A stretch of DNA of 6,481 bases from an uncultured Shinella sp. (lineage in GTDB: Bacteria > Pseudomonadota > Alphaproteobacteria > Rhizobiales > Rhizobiaceae), in NCBI GenBank assembly GCA_946886325.1, contig CAMPIK010000137.1:1-6481 (forward strand). The letters are read 5' to 3'. Below, piece after piece: positions 1-5,948 of this stretch; position 1 is the stretch's first letter; every line of letters begins with the position of its first letter. Made by a program: the position numbers and the translations under genes. The notes beneath the pieces are model-generated. The model searched no databases. It worked only from the letters and a program-made list of their open reading frames with translations, and was not told where the DNA came from.

Positions 1-54
1 TAAGGGAGTATACCGGAAACGGTATCGAGGGTTCGAATCCCTTCCTCTCCGCCA
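1..54 (+). tRNA. tRNA-Ser (GCU inferred), 3' half only
   Basis: The window begins inside the anticodon loop. Base 1 is T36, followed by A37 and A38, and the 3' strand of the anticodon stem GGGAG (4-8). A long class II variable arm follows, with ATACC (10-14) pairing with GGTAT (21-25). The T arm has stem strands GAGGG (27-31) and CCCTT (39-43), including one G-T pair, around the loop TTCGAAT. The acceptor strand CCTCTCC (44-50), discriminator G51 and encoded CCA (52-54) complete the gene. The long variable arm plus discriminator G fits serine rather than leucine, which has discriminator A. U36 means codons start with A, so among serine tRNAs only AGY-reading GCU fits. The first two anticodon bases lie outside the window. 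Confidence 0.95.
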
Positions 55-133
55 TTATCTGACTTCGCGCTGCCGCCCTTCGGGCTTCGCTCCAGTCGGG
101 GCCTCGCATATGCTCGGACGGCCCTTGGCCTTG

Positions 134-150
134 CGAACCCCGTGGGTTCG
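134..150 (-). terminator. Small hairpin downstream of the RTX gene
   Basis: CGAACCC (134-140) and GGGTTCG (144-150) form a perfect 7-bp stem with a 3-base loop. It starts 30 bases past the RTX stop codon on the minus strand. No U-tract follows on either strand, so it is only a weak candidate for an intrinsic terminator or a 3'-end stabilising hairpin. Its right arm is also part of the tRNA-like copy, so the hairpin may be incidental. Confidence 0.25.
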
Positions 151-181
151 AAAATGTCTCCGCGATGTTCCGCCATAATCT
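144..181 (+). repeat. Imperfect partial copy of the tRNA-Ser 3' end
   Basis: Nine bases at 144-152 (GGGTTCGAA) repeat tRNA bases 29-37 exactly. Bases 169-181 repeat 48-60, the acceptor end and its flank, at 12 of 13 positions. The stretch between the two matches differs in sequence and is 16 bases here against 10 in the tRNA. The copy ends on the first base of the RTX stop codon triplet (181). Such partial tRNA duplications can mark old integration events at tRNA genes, but no integrase is visible and the match could also belong to a dispersed intergenic repeat. Confidence 0.35.
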
Positions 182-3100
182 TACAGCAGGAAATCGCGCG
201 CGATCAGGGCCAGTGGATCGTCGAAAGCGAAGGCGAAATCGGCCTTGCGGTCGCCGTTGAGGTCGGCCTGGACGAGCGTCGAGCCTGGCCCCTTCGAAAA
301 CCTGAGTTCGCCGGCCTCGCCGCCGAAGGCGCTTGCGCCGATGAAGTCGAAGGCCTGGTTTCCGGCCTTTCGCAGATTGGCATCGAGCGCGGTCAGGTCC
401 ACCCGGTCGCCCTGTGAGCGGACGAAATCCAGGATCGTGTCGCGTCCTCCGACGGCGACGGTCGAATCGGCCTTCGTCTTGAACTGGAATTTGTCCGCCC
501 CGCCGCCGCCGGTTTGAGTGTCCGCGCCCACGCCGCCGATCAGAAGGTCGTTTCCGACCGATCCGTTCAGCGTGTCGTTGCCGCCAAGGCCCGAAAGCGT
601 GTTGTTCCCGCTGTTGCCGGCCAGGATGTTGCGCAGGGCGTTGCCCGTGCCGTTGAAGGCACCCGATCCCGTCAGCGTCAGGTTCTCGAATGCCGCGGCC
701 AGCGTGAAGCTGAAGCCCGCCCGCACGTGATCCGTTCCCGACGCGTCGCTGATGCGGTCGCCACGGATATCCAGAATGAAGGTGTCGTTGCCGGCGCCGC
801 CGAGAAGCGAATCGTCTCCGGACCCGGTGATCCGGTCGTTGCCGGCGCCGCCATCGATGCGGTTGACGCGGGCGCAGCCGGTGAGGTCGTCGCCGAAGCG
901 CGAGCCGGTGACGTTCTCGACGGAACGGAACATGTCGTCGCCCTGCCCGCCGCCGACCGTCTGCCAGTCGTCGTTGATTGCGAGGTCGACGGTCACGCCG
1001 CCGGTCGCACCGGAATAATCCGCCGTGTCGTTGCCGTCGGTTCCGTCGAAGATGTCGTCGCCGGCTGCACCCTTGAAGGTATCATTGCCGCCGAAGCCCA
1101 CCATGCGGTCATCGCCCGTCGTGCCATTCAGCGTATTGGCCGCATCGGTGCCGTCGATGGTCGACTGGCGGACGAATGCCACGCCGCTGTTGCCATTGTT
1201 CTCGAGGCTGAAATGCGTTTTCGTCAGGCCCTCGAAGACAAAGCTCCGCGTGCCACCGCCGATGGCGAAATAATCCAGCGTGCCGTCGTTGCCGTCTTGC
1301 GACCAATCGAACACATTCGGCGAATCGATATCAAGCGTCGACGTAAAACCGAGATCGACCTTGTCGCCCGTCCCCATTCCCGACAGGGTGACGACCGATC
1401 CGGAGACCCAGGAACTGTTTGCCGTGTGGCCGAGGGTCTCGGCGGTGGCGCCGCTGAAGGCGACGTCGCCCGTCCAGTCGCCCCGCAGCAAAAGCGTGCC
1501 GCCGAAGCTTGCGGCAAGCGCTCCCGTGCCCGTGATGTCGTCGCGGATGTCGAGCGTTCCACCGCTCGCCGACAAGGTGCCGTCATTTTCGATTGCGCCT
1601 GACGTGTCGATGATCAGGGTCTCAAGCACCGTTGCGCGGATCGTGCCGTTCGTGCCGTTTTCCAGCGTCAGCAGGTTCGTCTCGAAGCCCGAGGGAGCCG
1701 AGCCGATATAACCGCCGCCCTGGATGGTGTTGTCCTCGTTGACGAGATGCGACGTGTCGGTCCCGTTCTCGCCGATGATGCGCGATGCGGCGCCGGCCGT
1801 ACCGAGCATCGTCACATTGCCGCCGCCGGTCAGCGTCACGCCGACGGTCGAAACCAGAAACTGGGCGGTCCCTGACGTGAAGAAGGTCAGCGTATCGCGA
1901 TTGGCGAATTCGCCGGCGATCATGCCGTTCTGCAGCCGGACCGTTCCGTCGTTGCCCACCGCGCCGGCATCCCCGGACCCGTCGAGAAATGACGCGGTGC
2001 CGTTCAGAAGCTGGATCTCGCCGTCGTCAGCCGAATCGAGCGTGCCGCCGAGAATGGTTGCCGCGCGCAACACCACGAGCGAATCGGCGCCCGTCGCCAT
2101 GATGTCGCCGCCGGTGTTGGTGATCACGGTGATGCGGCTCGTGTCGTTGATGCCGATTTCGAGCGTGGCACCGCCGGACGCCCGCAGAATGCCTTCGTTT
2201 TCGAAGGCGGTCGTGCGCGCAATCGCCAGGACGTTGGTCGAGACGTCGGCCTCGATGATGCCGTCGGCGCCGTTGATCACCTCCAGCATCTGGCCGTAAC
2301 CGGGATAATCGTAGCGGCCGATCGTACCGGCGCCGTGGATATGGTTGTCCACATTGGTGAGAACGGCGTTCTCGCTGTCGCTGCGACCGTGAATGAAGGC
2401 GCCGCCATAGTTGGTGCCATCCGGATAGGACAGTTCGATCTCGCCGCCGCCGGTGAAGGTCGCGCCTTCGGTCGAAATGAAGAAACTCGACTGATAGCCG
2501 TGGATTCCGATTTCGCCCTGATTGACGATCGCCCCCTGGAAGATGGCCGAGCGCCCTCCGACATTCGGTTCGCCGATCCGCACAAGGCTGTCGGTCGTGA
2601 TCGTCACGGCGCCGAAGTCCTCGGTCGATCCGTCCAGCATGGCGCCGCTATAGCTGCCGCTGCCGCCATAGGCGCCGCCCGTTTCCAGATAGATGATGCC
2701 GCCATCCGCCGTTTCGAGGAAACCGCCCCGGACGACCGAGTCGGCGATGAGGACTTGAGAACCCGCATCATAGGCGCCGATCGTTCCGTCGATGCCCTGC
2801 TCGATAAAAGCCTGTTCGAGGATCAGCCGCCCGTTGCCGTTGGCAACAAGGAACCCATCGTTCTCCAGCGGGTTGGCTTCCGTCGTGCCTTGATTGATGA
2901 TCAGGGTGCGGCCGCTCGAATTGGCGTCGATGACTCCATTGTTCTTGATCGAGACATAGCCGCCGGGGAAATATTGCTGCGCACTCCAGCCGATCAGGCC
3001 ATTGCCGGAGATGCGGCTTTCGTTTTCGAGGATCGTCAGTTCGCCGTTCCGCCCCGTCAAAAAGGCCTGTCCATCCGTCCCGTTGGTCAGCCGCAGGTCG

Positions 3101-3561
3101 CCCGAGGCGTCCGGATCGAGGCCGTCTTCGATCGTGAAGACGCCGCTGTCCATGCGGAGATAGGAGGTGCCGCCGTTTTCGGCGTCGATCGTCATCAGGT
3201 GATCGTTGACGATGCCGCCCAGGATCGTCACCTGGTCCGAATTGATGTTGAACGTGCCGCTGTTGACCAGTGAACCGTTCAACGTCATCTGCGAGGCGTT
3301 CGCGTTGACGGTTGCGCCCGACAGCACTTCGAGACTGTTGATCTCGACCGGCGTCTGGGAAAAGTTCTGGTAGGTGTTGTTGTTGATGGTTGCCGACGTG
3401 CCGAATTCGCCGTTGCCGACGATGATATCCGTGCCCGGTCCGGGCAGGCCGACAACACCTGCACCAAAATCGAAGTTGCTCAGGATAAGAGAGCCATCTT
3501 CCGAATCGACCACCGTCAAGGTCCATTCGGTCCCCAGGACACCACTGAAATTGATACTCAC
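181..3561 (-). CDS. Large RTX repeat protein, probably type I secreted surface protein or adhesin
   Basis: This 1126-residue acidic protein is rich in G, D, N and T and has no N-terminal signal peptide. Residues 1-160 and about 2.7 copies of a beta-rich module (about 161-730) have the short strand-turn pattern of beta-helix or autotransporter-passenger proteins. Residues 731-800 are a linker. RTX nonapeptides of the GGxGxDxxx type occur at 813-848, 904-929 and 982-1026. Residues about 1035-1126 match the serralysin-type C-terminal domain, with DTILDF, a Ca-loop-like DLNGDRKAD and the hydrophobic terminus ARDFLL, a typical type I secretion signal. The start is GTG, supported by an AGGAG Shine-Dalgarno sequence 8 bases upstream. 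No HExxH protease motif is present, so I infer an adhesive, matrix or S-layer-like role rather than proteolysis. In this family Ca2+ folds the repeats outside the cell. No ABC exporter or membrane-fusion gene lies nearby, so export would depend on a locus elsewhere. One cysteine (C896) is present. Confidence 0.9.
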   Translation of the reverse strand: MSINFSGVLGTEWTLTVVDSEDGSLILSNFDFGAGVVGLPGPGTDIIVGNGEFGTSATINNNTYQNFSQTPVEINSLEVLSGATVNANASQMTLNGSLVNSGTFNINSDQVTILGGIVNDHLMTIDAENGGTSYLRMDSGVFTIEDGLDPDASGDLRLTNGTDGQAFLTGRNGELTILENESRISGNGLIGWSAQQYFPGGYVSIKNNGVIDANSSGRTLIINQGTTEANPLENDGFLVANGNGRLILEQAFIEQGIDGTIGAYDAGSQVLIADSVVRGGFLETADGGIIYLETGGAYGGSGSYSGAMLDGSTEDFGAVTITTDSLVRIGEPNVGGRSAIFQGAIVNQGEIGIHGYQSSFFISTEGATFTGGGEIELSYPDGTNYGGAFIHGRSDSENAVLTNVDNHIHGAGTIGRYDYPGYGQMLEVINGADGIIEADVSTNVLAIARTTAFENEGILRASGGATLEIGINDTSRITVITNTGGDIMATGADSLVVLRAATILGGTLDSADDGEIQLLNGTASFLDGSGDAGAVGNDGTVRLQNGMIAGEFANRDTLTFFTSGTAQFLVSTVGVTLTGGGNVTMLGTAGAASRIIGENGTDTSHLVNEDNTIQGGGYIGSAPSGFETNLLTLENGTNGTIRATVLETLIIDTSGAIENDGTLSASGGTLDIRDDITGTGALAASFGGTLLLRGDWTGDVAFSGATAETLGHTANSSWVSGSVVTLSGMGTGDKVDLGFTSTLDIDSPNVFDWSQDGNDGTLDYFAIGGGTRSFVFEGLTKTHFSLENNGNSGVAFVRQSTIDGTDAANTLNGTTGDDRMVGFGGNDTFKGAAGDDIFDGTDGNDTADYSGATGGVTVDLAINDDWQTVGGGQGDDMFRSVENVTGSRFGDDLTGCARVNRIDGGAGNDRITGSGDDSLLGGAGNDTFILDIRGDRISDASGTDHVRAGFSFTLAAAFENLTLTGSGAFNGTGNALRNILAGNSGNNTLSGLGGNDTLNGSVGNDLLIGGVGADTQTGGGGADKFQFKTKADSTVAVGGRDTILDFVRSQGDRVDLTALDANLRKAGNQAFDFIGASAFGGEAGELRFSKGPGSTLVQADLNGDRKADFAFAFDDPLALIARDFLL
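484..618 (-). repeat. RTX Ca-binding block 3 (five nonapeptides)
   Basis: Residues 982-1026 are five consecutive units: GNSGNNTLS, GLGGNDTLN, GSVGNDLLI, GGVGADTQT and GGGGADKFQ. The first and the last two lack one of the usual Asp or Asn ligands (NN, AD, AD). The block runs directly into the C-terminal serralysin-type domain, as is normal for type I secreted RTX proteins. Confidence 0.85.
775..852 (-). repeat. RTX Ca-binding block 2 (short, slightly irregular)
   Basis: Residues 904-929 read GGAGNDRIT, GSGDDSLL (eight residues, one short) and GGAGNDTFI. A degenerate turn, SRFGDDLTG (887-895), precedes them. The missing residue in the middle unit should perturb one turn of the beta-roll. Confidence 0.8.
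1018..1125 (-). repeat. RTX Ca-binding block 1 (four nonapeptides)
   Basis: Residues 813-848 are four uninterrupted nine-residue units: GTTGDDRMV, GFGGNDTFK, GAAGDDIFD and GTDGNDTAD. They keep the G-x-G-[ND]-D core of RTX parallel beta-rolls. Members of this family bind one Ca2+ per turn pair outside the cell. The last unit is followed by ADYSG and a hydrophobic strand (GVTVDLA), a common RTX continuation. Confidence 0.85.
1372..3081 (-). repeat. Diverged tandem module repeat in the RTX protein N-terminal region
   Basis: Three module copies can be aligned by eye: residues 161-381, 382-586 and 587 to about 730, the last shortened. Each begins with a GT-rich segment leading to a short motif: ISGNGLIG (184-191), IHGAGTIG (408-415) and IQGGGYIG (613-620). 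Each then has a strand of the type NNGVIDA, ADGIIEA or TNGTIRA (207, 432 and 637), and then ENDGFLVA, ENEGILRA or ENDGTLSA (233, 454 and 658). A later motif, GGFLETADGG (279) and GGTLDSADDG (505), occurs in the first two copies only. The period is 221 then 205 residues. Protein similarity is clear but diverged, so the duplication is old. Confidence 0.75.
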
Positions 3562-3569
3562 CTGACACG

Positions 3570-3574
3570 CTCCT
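3570..3574 (-). promoter_or_regulatory. Ribosome binding site deciding the GTG start of the RTX gene
   Basis: On the minus strand AGGAG lies 8 bases before GTG (3559-3561). No in-frame ATG upstream competes, and the residues after the GTG begin the repeat-like sequence at once, so this non-ATG start is well supported. Confidence 0.7.
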
Positions 3575-3589
3575 AGGTCCGAGACTGGA

Positions 3590-3650
3590 GCGCTAAATTA
3601 ATTCTTTCTTAAGCAATATATCTGGACCTTATTGGGTGGAATTTCGTAAC
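3590..3650 (-). promoter_or_regulatory. AT-rich control region upstream of the RTX gene
   Basis: This stretch is markedly AT-rich compared with its surroundings. It contains a minus-strand TATATT (+ strand 3615-3620), a 5/6 match to a -10 box, about 55 bases before the start codon. I see no good -35 partner at 16-18 bases. AT-rich tracts upstream of exopolysaccharide and surface-protein genes in rhizobia are typical targets of the zinc-finger repressor MucR/Ros, but no specific site can be named here. Confidence 0.35.
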
Positions 3651-3673
3651 GGGAAAGCCTCCACAACCGATCG

Positions 3674-3702
3674 ACCGCCGGCCCTTGCTGGCCGGCGGTT
3701 TT
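3674..3702 (+). terminator. Strong 10-bp GC hairpin with a short T-run on the plus strand
   Basis: ACCGCCGGCC (3674-3683) pairs perfectly with GGCCGGCGGT (3690-3699) around a 6-base loop. TTTT (3699-3702) closes the plus-strand side. It sits 17 bases beyond the stop of the minus-strand BA14K gene, where that gene's terminator would be expected. Read on the minus strand, however, the A-run comes before the stem and no U-tract follows it. It may act as the BA14K 3' hairpin regardless, or terminate a plus-strand transcript. Confidence 0.5.
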
Positions 3703-3718
3703 GCTACTATCGCATCCC

Positions 3719-4129
3719 TCAATACGGCGAGCGGCACTGCTGGCGCGGGCCGTTATAGGGCTGGAACGTATTGTCCGAGGCCCGGTACGAGCGGTAGCGG
3801 TCATAGCACCACTCGACATGAGAATTGCCGGAGACGCGCGGCTGGCTGGCGATCGCGCCGCCGATAATTGCACCGGCGCTGAAGGCTGCCAACGGATACC
3901 ACCAGCCGTCGGAATGGCGCCGGTAGCCGCGGCGCTGATGGCGATAGCCGCGATGGCCGCGCCACTTGCGTGCGCCGCGCGGCACGCGACGGTACTGCAC
4001 CGGTTCGGCGTCGGAGACCTGATGCGGAGCGGTCTTGATCAGCGGCATGGCCTGCGCGGCCGGCATGGCGGTGAGGCCGAGCACGGCGCTCATCAGGCCG
4101 GCCGATGCGATGGAAACGATCTTCTTCAT
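3719..4129 (-). CDS. BA14K-family secreted protein
   Basis: This 136-residue protein has a Sec signal peptide at 1-27 (MKKIV start, hydrophobic core, AQA cleavage site). A very basic Arg/His/Tyr/Gly-rich stretch follows at 46-72. Next is WWYP with a short hydrophobic glycine-rich segment (80-95), which may be a membrane anchor. The C-terminal BA14K signature spans about 105-134, with [11 protein letters not shown], an asparagine before TFQPY, and QQC. Cys108 and Cys132 could form a disulfide. The family is named after the Brucella 14-kDa immunoreactive protein; its molecular function is not settled. A lectin-like activity has been proposed for Brucella members. I chose the ATG at 4127-4129 rather than a start nine codons earlier because AAAGGA lies 6 bases upstream and the signal peptide begins there. 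The gene lies 107 bases after the DUF192 gene in the same direction. Confidence 0.85.
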   Translation of the reverse strand: MKKIVSIASAGLMSAVLGLTAMPAAQAMPLIKTAPHQVSDAEPVQYRRVPRGARKWRGHRGYRHQRRGYRRHSDGWWYPLAAFSAGAIIGGAIASQPRVSGNSHVEWCYDRYRSYRASDNTFQPYNGPRQQCRSPY

Positions 4130-4236
4130 GACACGTCCTTTCGAAACTGCACACAAGACCGCAACGCGGACGGGAGTGCATCGTTCCGATGGATGTCAGG
4201 CAGGAATGGCGTGTCGGGATGCGAGCCGCAGAGGCC

Positions 4237-4734
4237 TCAATTGGCCGTGCGCATGCGCTCGATCAGGGCGCTTTCGACGCGGTGGCCGGGCTTGATGCCG
4301 AGTTTCTCGACCGTGCCGCCGTTCAGTTCCAGCACGAAATCGACGCTGACCTTCGAATCGATGATCGCCTCGGAGAGCGGCTCGGCATTTTCCTTGATCG
4401 TGCGGATCTTGCCGTCCTTGCCGATGAACAGCATGTCGAGCGGCAGATAGGTGTTCTTCATCCACATCAGCACCTGCCGCGTCTCGCCGAAGGCGAAGAG
4501 CATGCCGTGGTCATCCGCCATCTCGCGGCGGTTCATCAGGCCCTGCGAGCGCTGGTTCGGCGTGACGGCCAGTTCGACCGTGAAGGCATGGGTCTTGCCG
4601 CCCTTGGCGACGATCGTCAGCGGCTCGCGCTCGAAGGTCTCGGAGGCCTGAAGTGCTGCGGGAAGGAGCAGAACGAGAAAAAGCGCCGCAAGGGCGCTTC
4701 GTACATTCACGCACACGGAAAACAATCGCCCCAT
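4237..4734 (-). CDS. Exported DUF192 family protein
   Basis: This 165-residue protein has an N-terminal signal peptide with the hydrophobic core ALAALFLVLLLPAA and probable cleavage after LQA (30). The DUF192 domain fills about 38-158. Its hallmarks are QGLMNRREM (64-72), GMLFAF (77-82), MWMKNTYLPLDMLFI (90-104) and the C-terminal LELNGG with GIKPGHRV (136-153). The biochemical role of the family is not established; members are small periplasmic beta-barrel-like proteins. The start codon is one base after the stop codon of the upstream cold-shock gene (TGA-C-ATG) and I see no good Shine-Dalgarno sequence of its own, so translational coupling is likely. A GTG nine codons in (V9) would also leave a signal peptide but is not better supported. 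Confidence 0.88.
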   Translation of the reverse strand: MGRLFSVCVNVRSALAALFLVLLLPAALQASETFEREPLTIVAKGGKTHAFTVELAVTPNQRSQGLMNRREMADDHGMLFAFGETRQVLMWMKNTYLPLDMLFIGKDGKIRTIKENAEPLSEAIIDSKVSVDFVLELNGGTVEKLGIKPGHRVESALIERMRTAN

Positions 4735-4735
4735 G

Positions 4736-5314
4736 TCAATGGGCCCGATTGCCGGGCATCGGTACGTCGGGATGGATCTCGGCGGCCATCAGGCCCTTGT
4801 CGCCATCGCCGAAGCGCACCAGCACGACCTGGCCCGGGCGCAGTTCGGTGAGCCCGAAGCGGCGCAGCGTCTCCATATGGATGAAGATGTCCTCGGTCCC
4901 CTCGCCGCGCGTCAGGAAGCCAAAGCCCTTGGTGCGGTTGAACCACTTGACGAGCACGCGCTCGAGCCCGCTCGTCGGCGTGACCTGCACGTGAGTCTTT
5001 ACGGGCGGCATCTGCGAGGGATGGATCGCCGTCGTCTGGTCCATGGAGAGGATACGGAAGGCCTGGTAGCCGCGGTCGCGCTTCTGAATCAGCGCCACGA
5101 CGCGCGTACCTTCGAGAACCGTCTGGTAGCCGTCGCGCCTCAGGCAGGTGACATGCAGCAGAACGTCCTGCATGCCATTGTCCGGAACGATGAAACCGAA
5201 GCCCTTGGCGACGTCGAACCACTTGATGACGCCGGTTATCTCGATCAGGTCGACTGAGTCGCCGCTCTGGTCATCACGTTCCGTGATTTCCTTCGATGAC
5301 ATCCTGTCCGCCAT
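4736..5314 (-). CDS. Double cold-shock-domain RNA-binding protein
   Basis: This 192-residue protein has two cold-shock domains in tandem. Domain 1 (about 25-91) has GVIKWFD, RNP1-like KGFGFIVP (37-44) and RNP2-like VLLHVT (51-56). Domain 2 (about 118-182) has VKWFNRTKGFGFLTR, with RNP1 at 129-136, and RNP2 IFIHME (143-148). An acidic N-terminal tail and a linker of about 25 residues separate them. Such proteins bind single-stranded RNA and DNA, melt secondary structure and act as RNA chaperones in the cytoplasm. Two-domain forms are typical of alphaproteobacteria, such as Caulobacter CspC and CspD. The start is ATG 5312-5314. A second ATG four codons later is possible, and neither has a strong ribosome site. 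The gene is first in an apparent operon with the DUF192 gene and divergent from gloA. Confidence 0.93.
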   Translation of the reverse strand: MADRMSSKEITERDDQSGDSVDLIEITGVIKWFDVAKGFGFIVPDNGMQDVLLHVTCLRRDGYQTVLEGTRVVALIQKRDRGYQAFRILSMDQTTAIHPSQMPPVKTHVQVTPTSGLERVLVKWFNRTKGFGFLTRGEGTEDIFIHMETLRRFGLTELRPGQVVLVRFGDGDKGLMAAEIHPDVPMPGNRAH

Positions 5315-5353
5315 GATCTGCCAGCCCCTCGATTACGCGTCACATGAGTTACG

Positions 5354-5382
5354 GTTAACTGATTCTTGCCGATCAGAATAAC
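5354..5382. promoter_or_regulatory. Imperfect palindrome in the csp-gloA divergent region
   Basis: The arms GTTA-CTGAT and ATCAG-TAAC, interrupted by one A on the left and AA on the right, surround an 8-base centre. The palindrome lies 40-68 bases upstream of the cold-shock start and about 125 bases upstream of gloA. It could be an operator or, in the cold-shock mRNA leader, a stem-loop. Cold-shock genes often carry structured 5' leaders. Confidence 0.35.
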
Positions 5383-5449
5383 ATCGTCCCAATGCGGATG
5401 CGCAAGCCCTCGTCAAAAGTTTTCCCGCCCCTGCTCTACGATCCGAGGC

Positions 5450-5477
5450 TTGCCTCTGGCTTGTATTTTCCTATGTT
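5450..5477 (+). promoter_or_regulatory. Possible sigma-70-type promoter of gloA
   Basis: TTGCCT (5450-5455) and TATGTT (5472-5477) are separated by 16 bases. Each matches its consensus box at four of six positions. They sit about 30 bases before the gloA start. The match is modest. Confidence 0.35.
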
Positions 5478-5507
5478 CGCGATGAACTTCAAAAAGCGAG
5501 GATAACC

Positions 5508-5948
5508 ATGCGCTATCTACACACGATGGTCCGTATCAAGGATGTCGACCAGTCCCTGCGTTTCTACTGCGAACTCTTCGGTCTCGTCGAGGTCCGGCGC
5601 TACGAAAACGAGAAGGGCCGCTTCACGCTGATCTTCCTCGCCGCCCCCGAAGACGAGGATGCCGCCCGCAACGACAAGGCGCCGTGTCTCGAACTCACCT
5701 ATAACTGGGACACTGAAGATTATGCCGGCGGGCGCAATTTCGGCCACCTCGCCTATGAGGTCGACGATATCTACGCCACCTGCCAGAAACTGATGGACAA
5801 TGGCGTGACGATCAACCGCCCGCCCCGCGACGGCCATATGGCCTTCGTTCGCTCGCCGGACGGCATCTCGATCGAGATTCTCCAGAAGGGCGAGTCGCTT
5901 GCCCCCGCCGAGCCCTGGGCTTCCATGCCGAACACCGGCGCCTGGTAA
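5508..5948 (+). CDS. gloA: Lactoylglutathione lyase (glyoxalase I)
   Basis: This 146-residue cytoplasmic enzyme of the VOC fold isomerises the hemithioacetal of methylglyoxal and glutathione to S-lactoylglutathione, the first step of methylglyoxal detoxification. Two beta-alpha-beta-beta-beta modules are visible. Metal ligands expected from E. coli GloA are present: His5 (RYLHTMVR), Glu62 (CLELTYNW), His80 (NFGHLAYEV) and Glu123 (ISIEILQ). Other hallmarks are FYCELFGL (19-26) and [12 protein letters not shown] (113-124). The length is close to the usual bacterial form, about 135 residues, with a short C-terminal extension. GAGGA (5498-5502) lies 5 bases before the ATG. In bacterial enzymes with this short loop arrangement the metal is usually Ni2+ or Co2+ rather than Zn2+. 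It is transcribed away from the cold-shock gene. Confidence 0.95.
   Translation: MRYLHTMVRIKDVDQSLRFYCELFGLVEVRRYENEKGRFTLIFLAAPEDEDAARNDKAPCLELTYNWDTEDYAGGRNFGHLAYEVDDIYATCQKLMDNGVTINRPPRDGHMAFVRSPDGISIEILQKGESLAPAEPWASMPNTGAW

Noticed and set aside
2..174. A minus-strand frame starting with ATG near 174 and running leftward through the tRNA.
   Set aside because: It reads antisense through the tRNA-Ser gene and yields the peptide EEGIRTLDTVSGIL, a well-known type of spurious protein produced from antisense tRNA genes. It is not a real gene.
484..1125. A CRISPR-like or tandem DNA repeat in the RTX region.
   Set aside because: The periodicity is 27 bases at the protein-motif level with diverged DNA and no constant repeat-spacer structure. 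It is explained by RTX nonapeptides.
514..1602. A 362-codon open frame on the plus strand opposite the RTX gene.
   Set aside because: It is Ala/Val/Arg-rich with no recognisable domain and lies antisense to the RTX repeats. Repetitive GC-rich coding DNA commonly keeps opposite frames open.
2335..3273. A 312-codon open frame on the plus strand opposite the RTX gene.
   Set aside because: It has the same shadow character: no domain and no ribosome site noted. The minus-strand product has clear repeat structure here.
181..3561. A serralysin-type metalloprotease.
   Set aside because: The C-terminal domain matches that family, but no HExxH zinc site or Met-turn was found anywhere in the 1126 residues.
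4179..4191. A small hairpin CATCG-TTC-CGATG between the DUF192 and BA14K genes, considered as a terminator.
   Set aside because: It has only 5 bp with a 3-base loop and no U-tract, so it is too weak to call.
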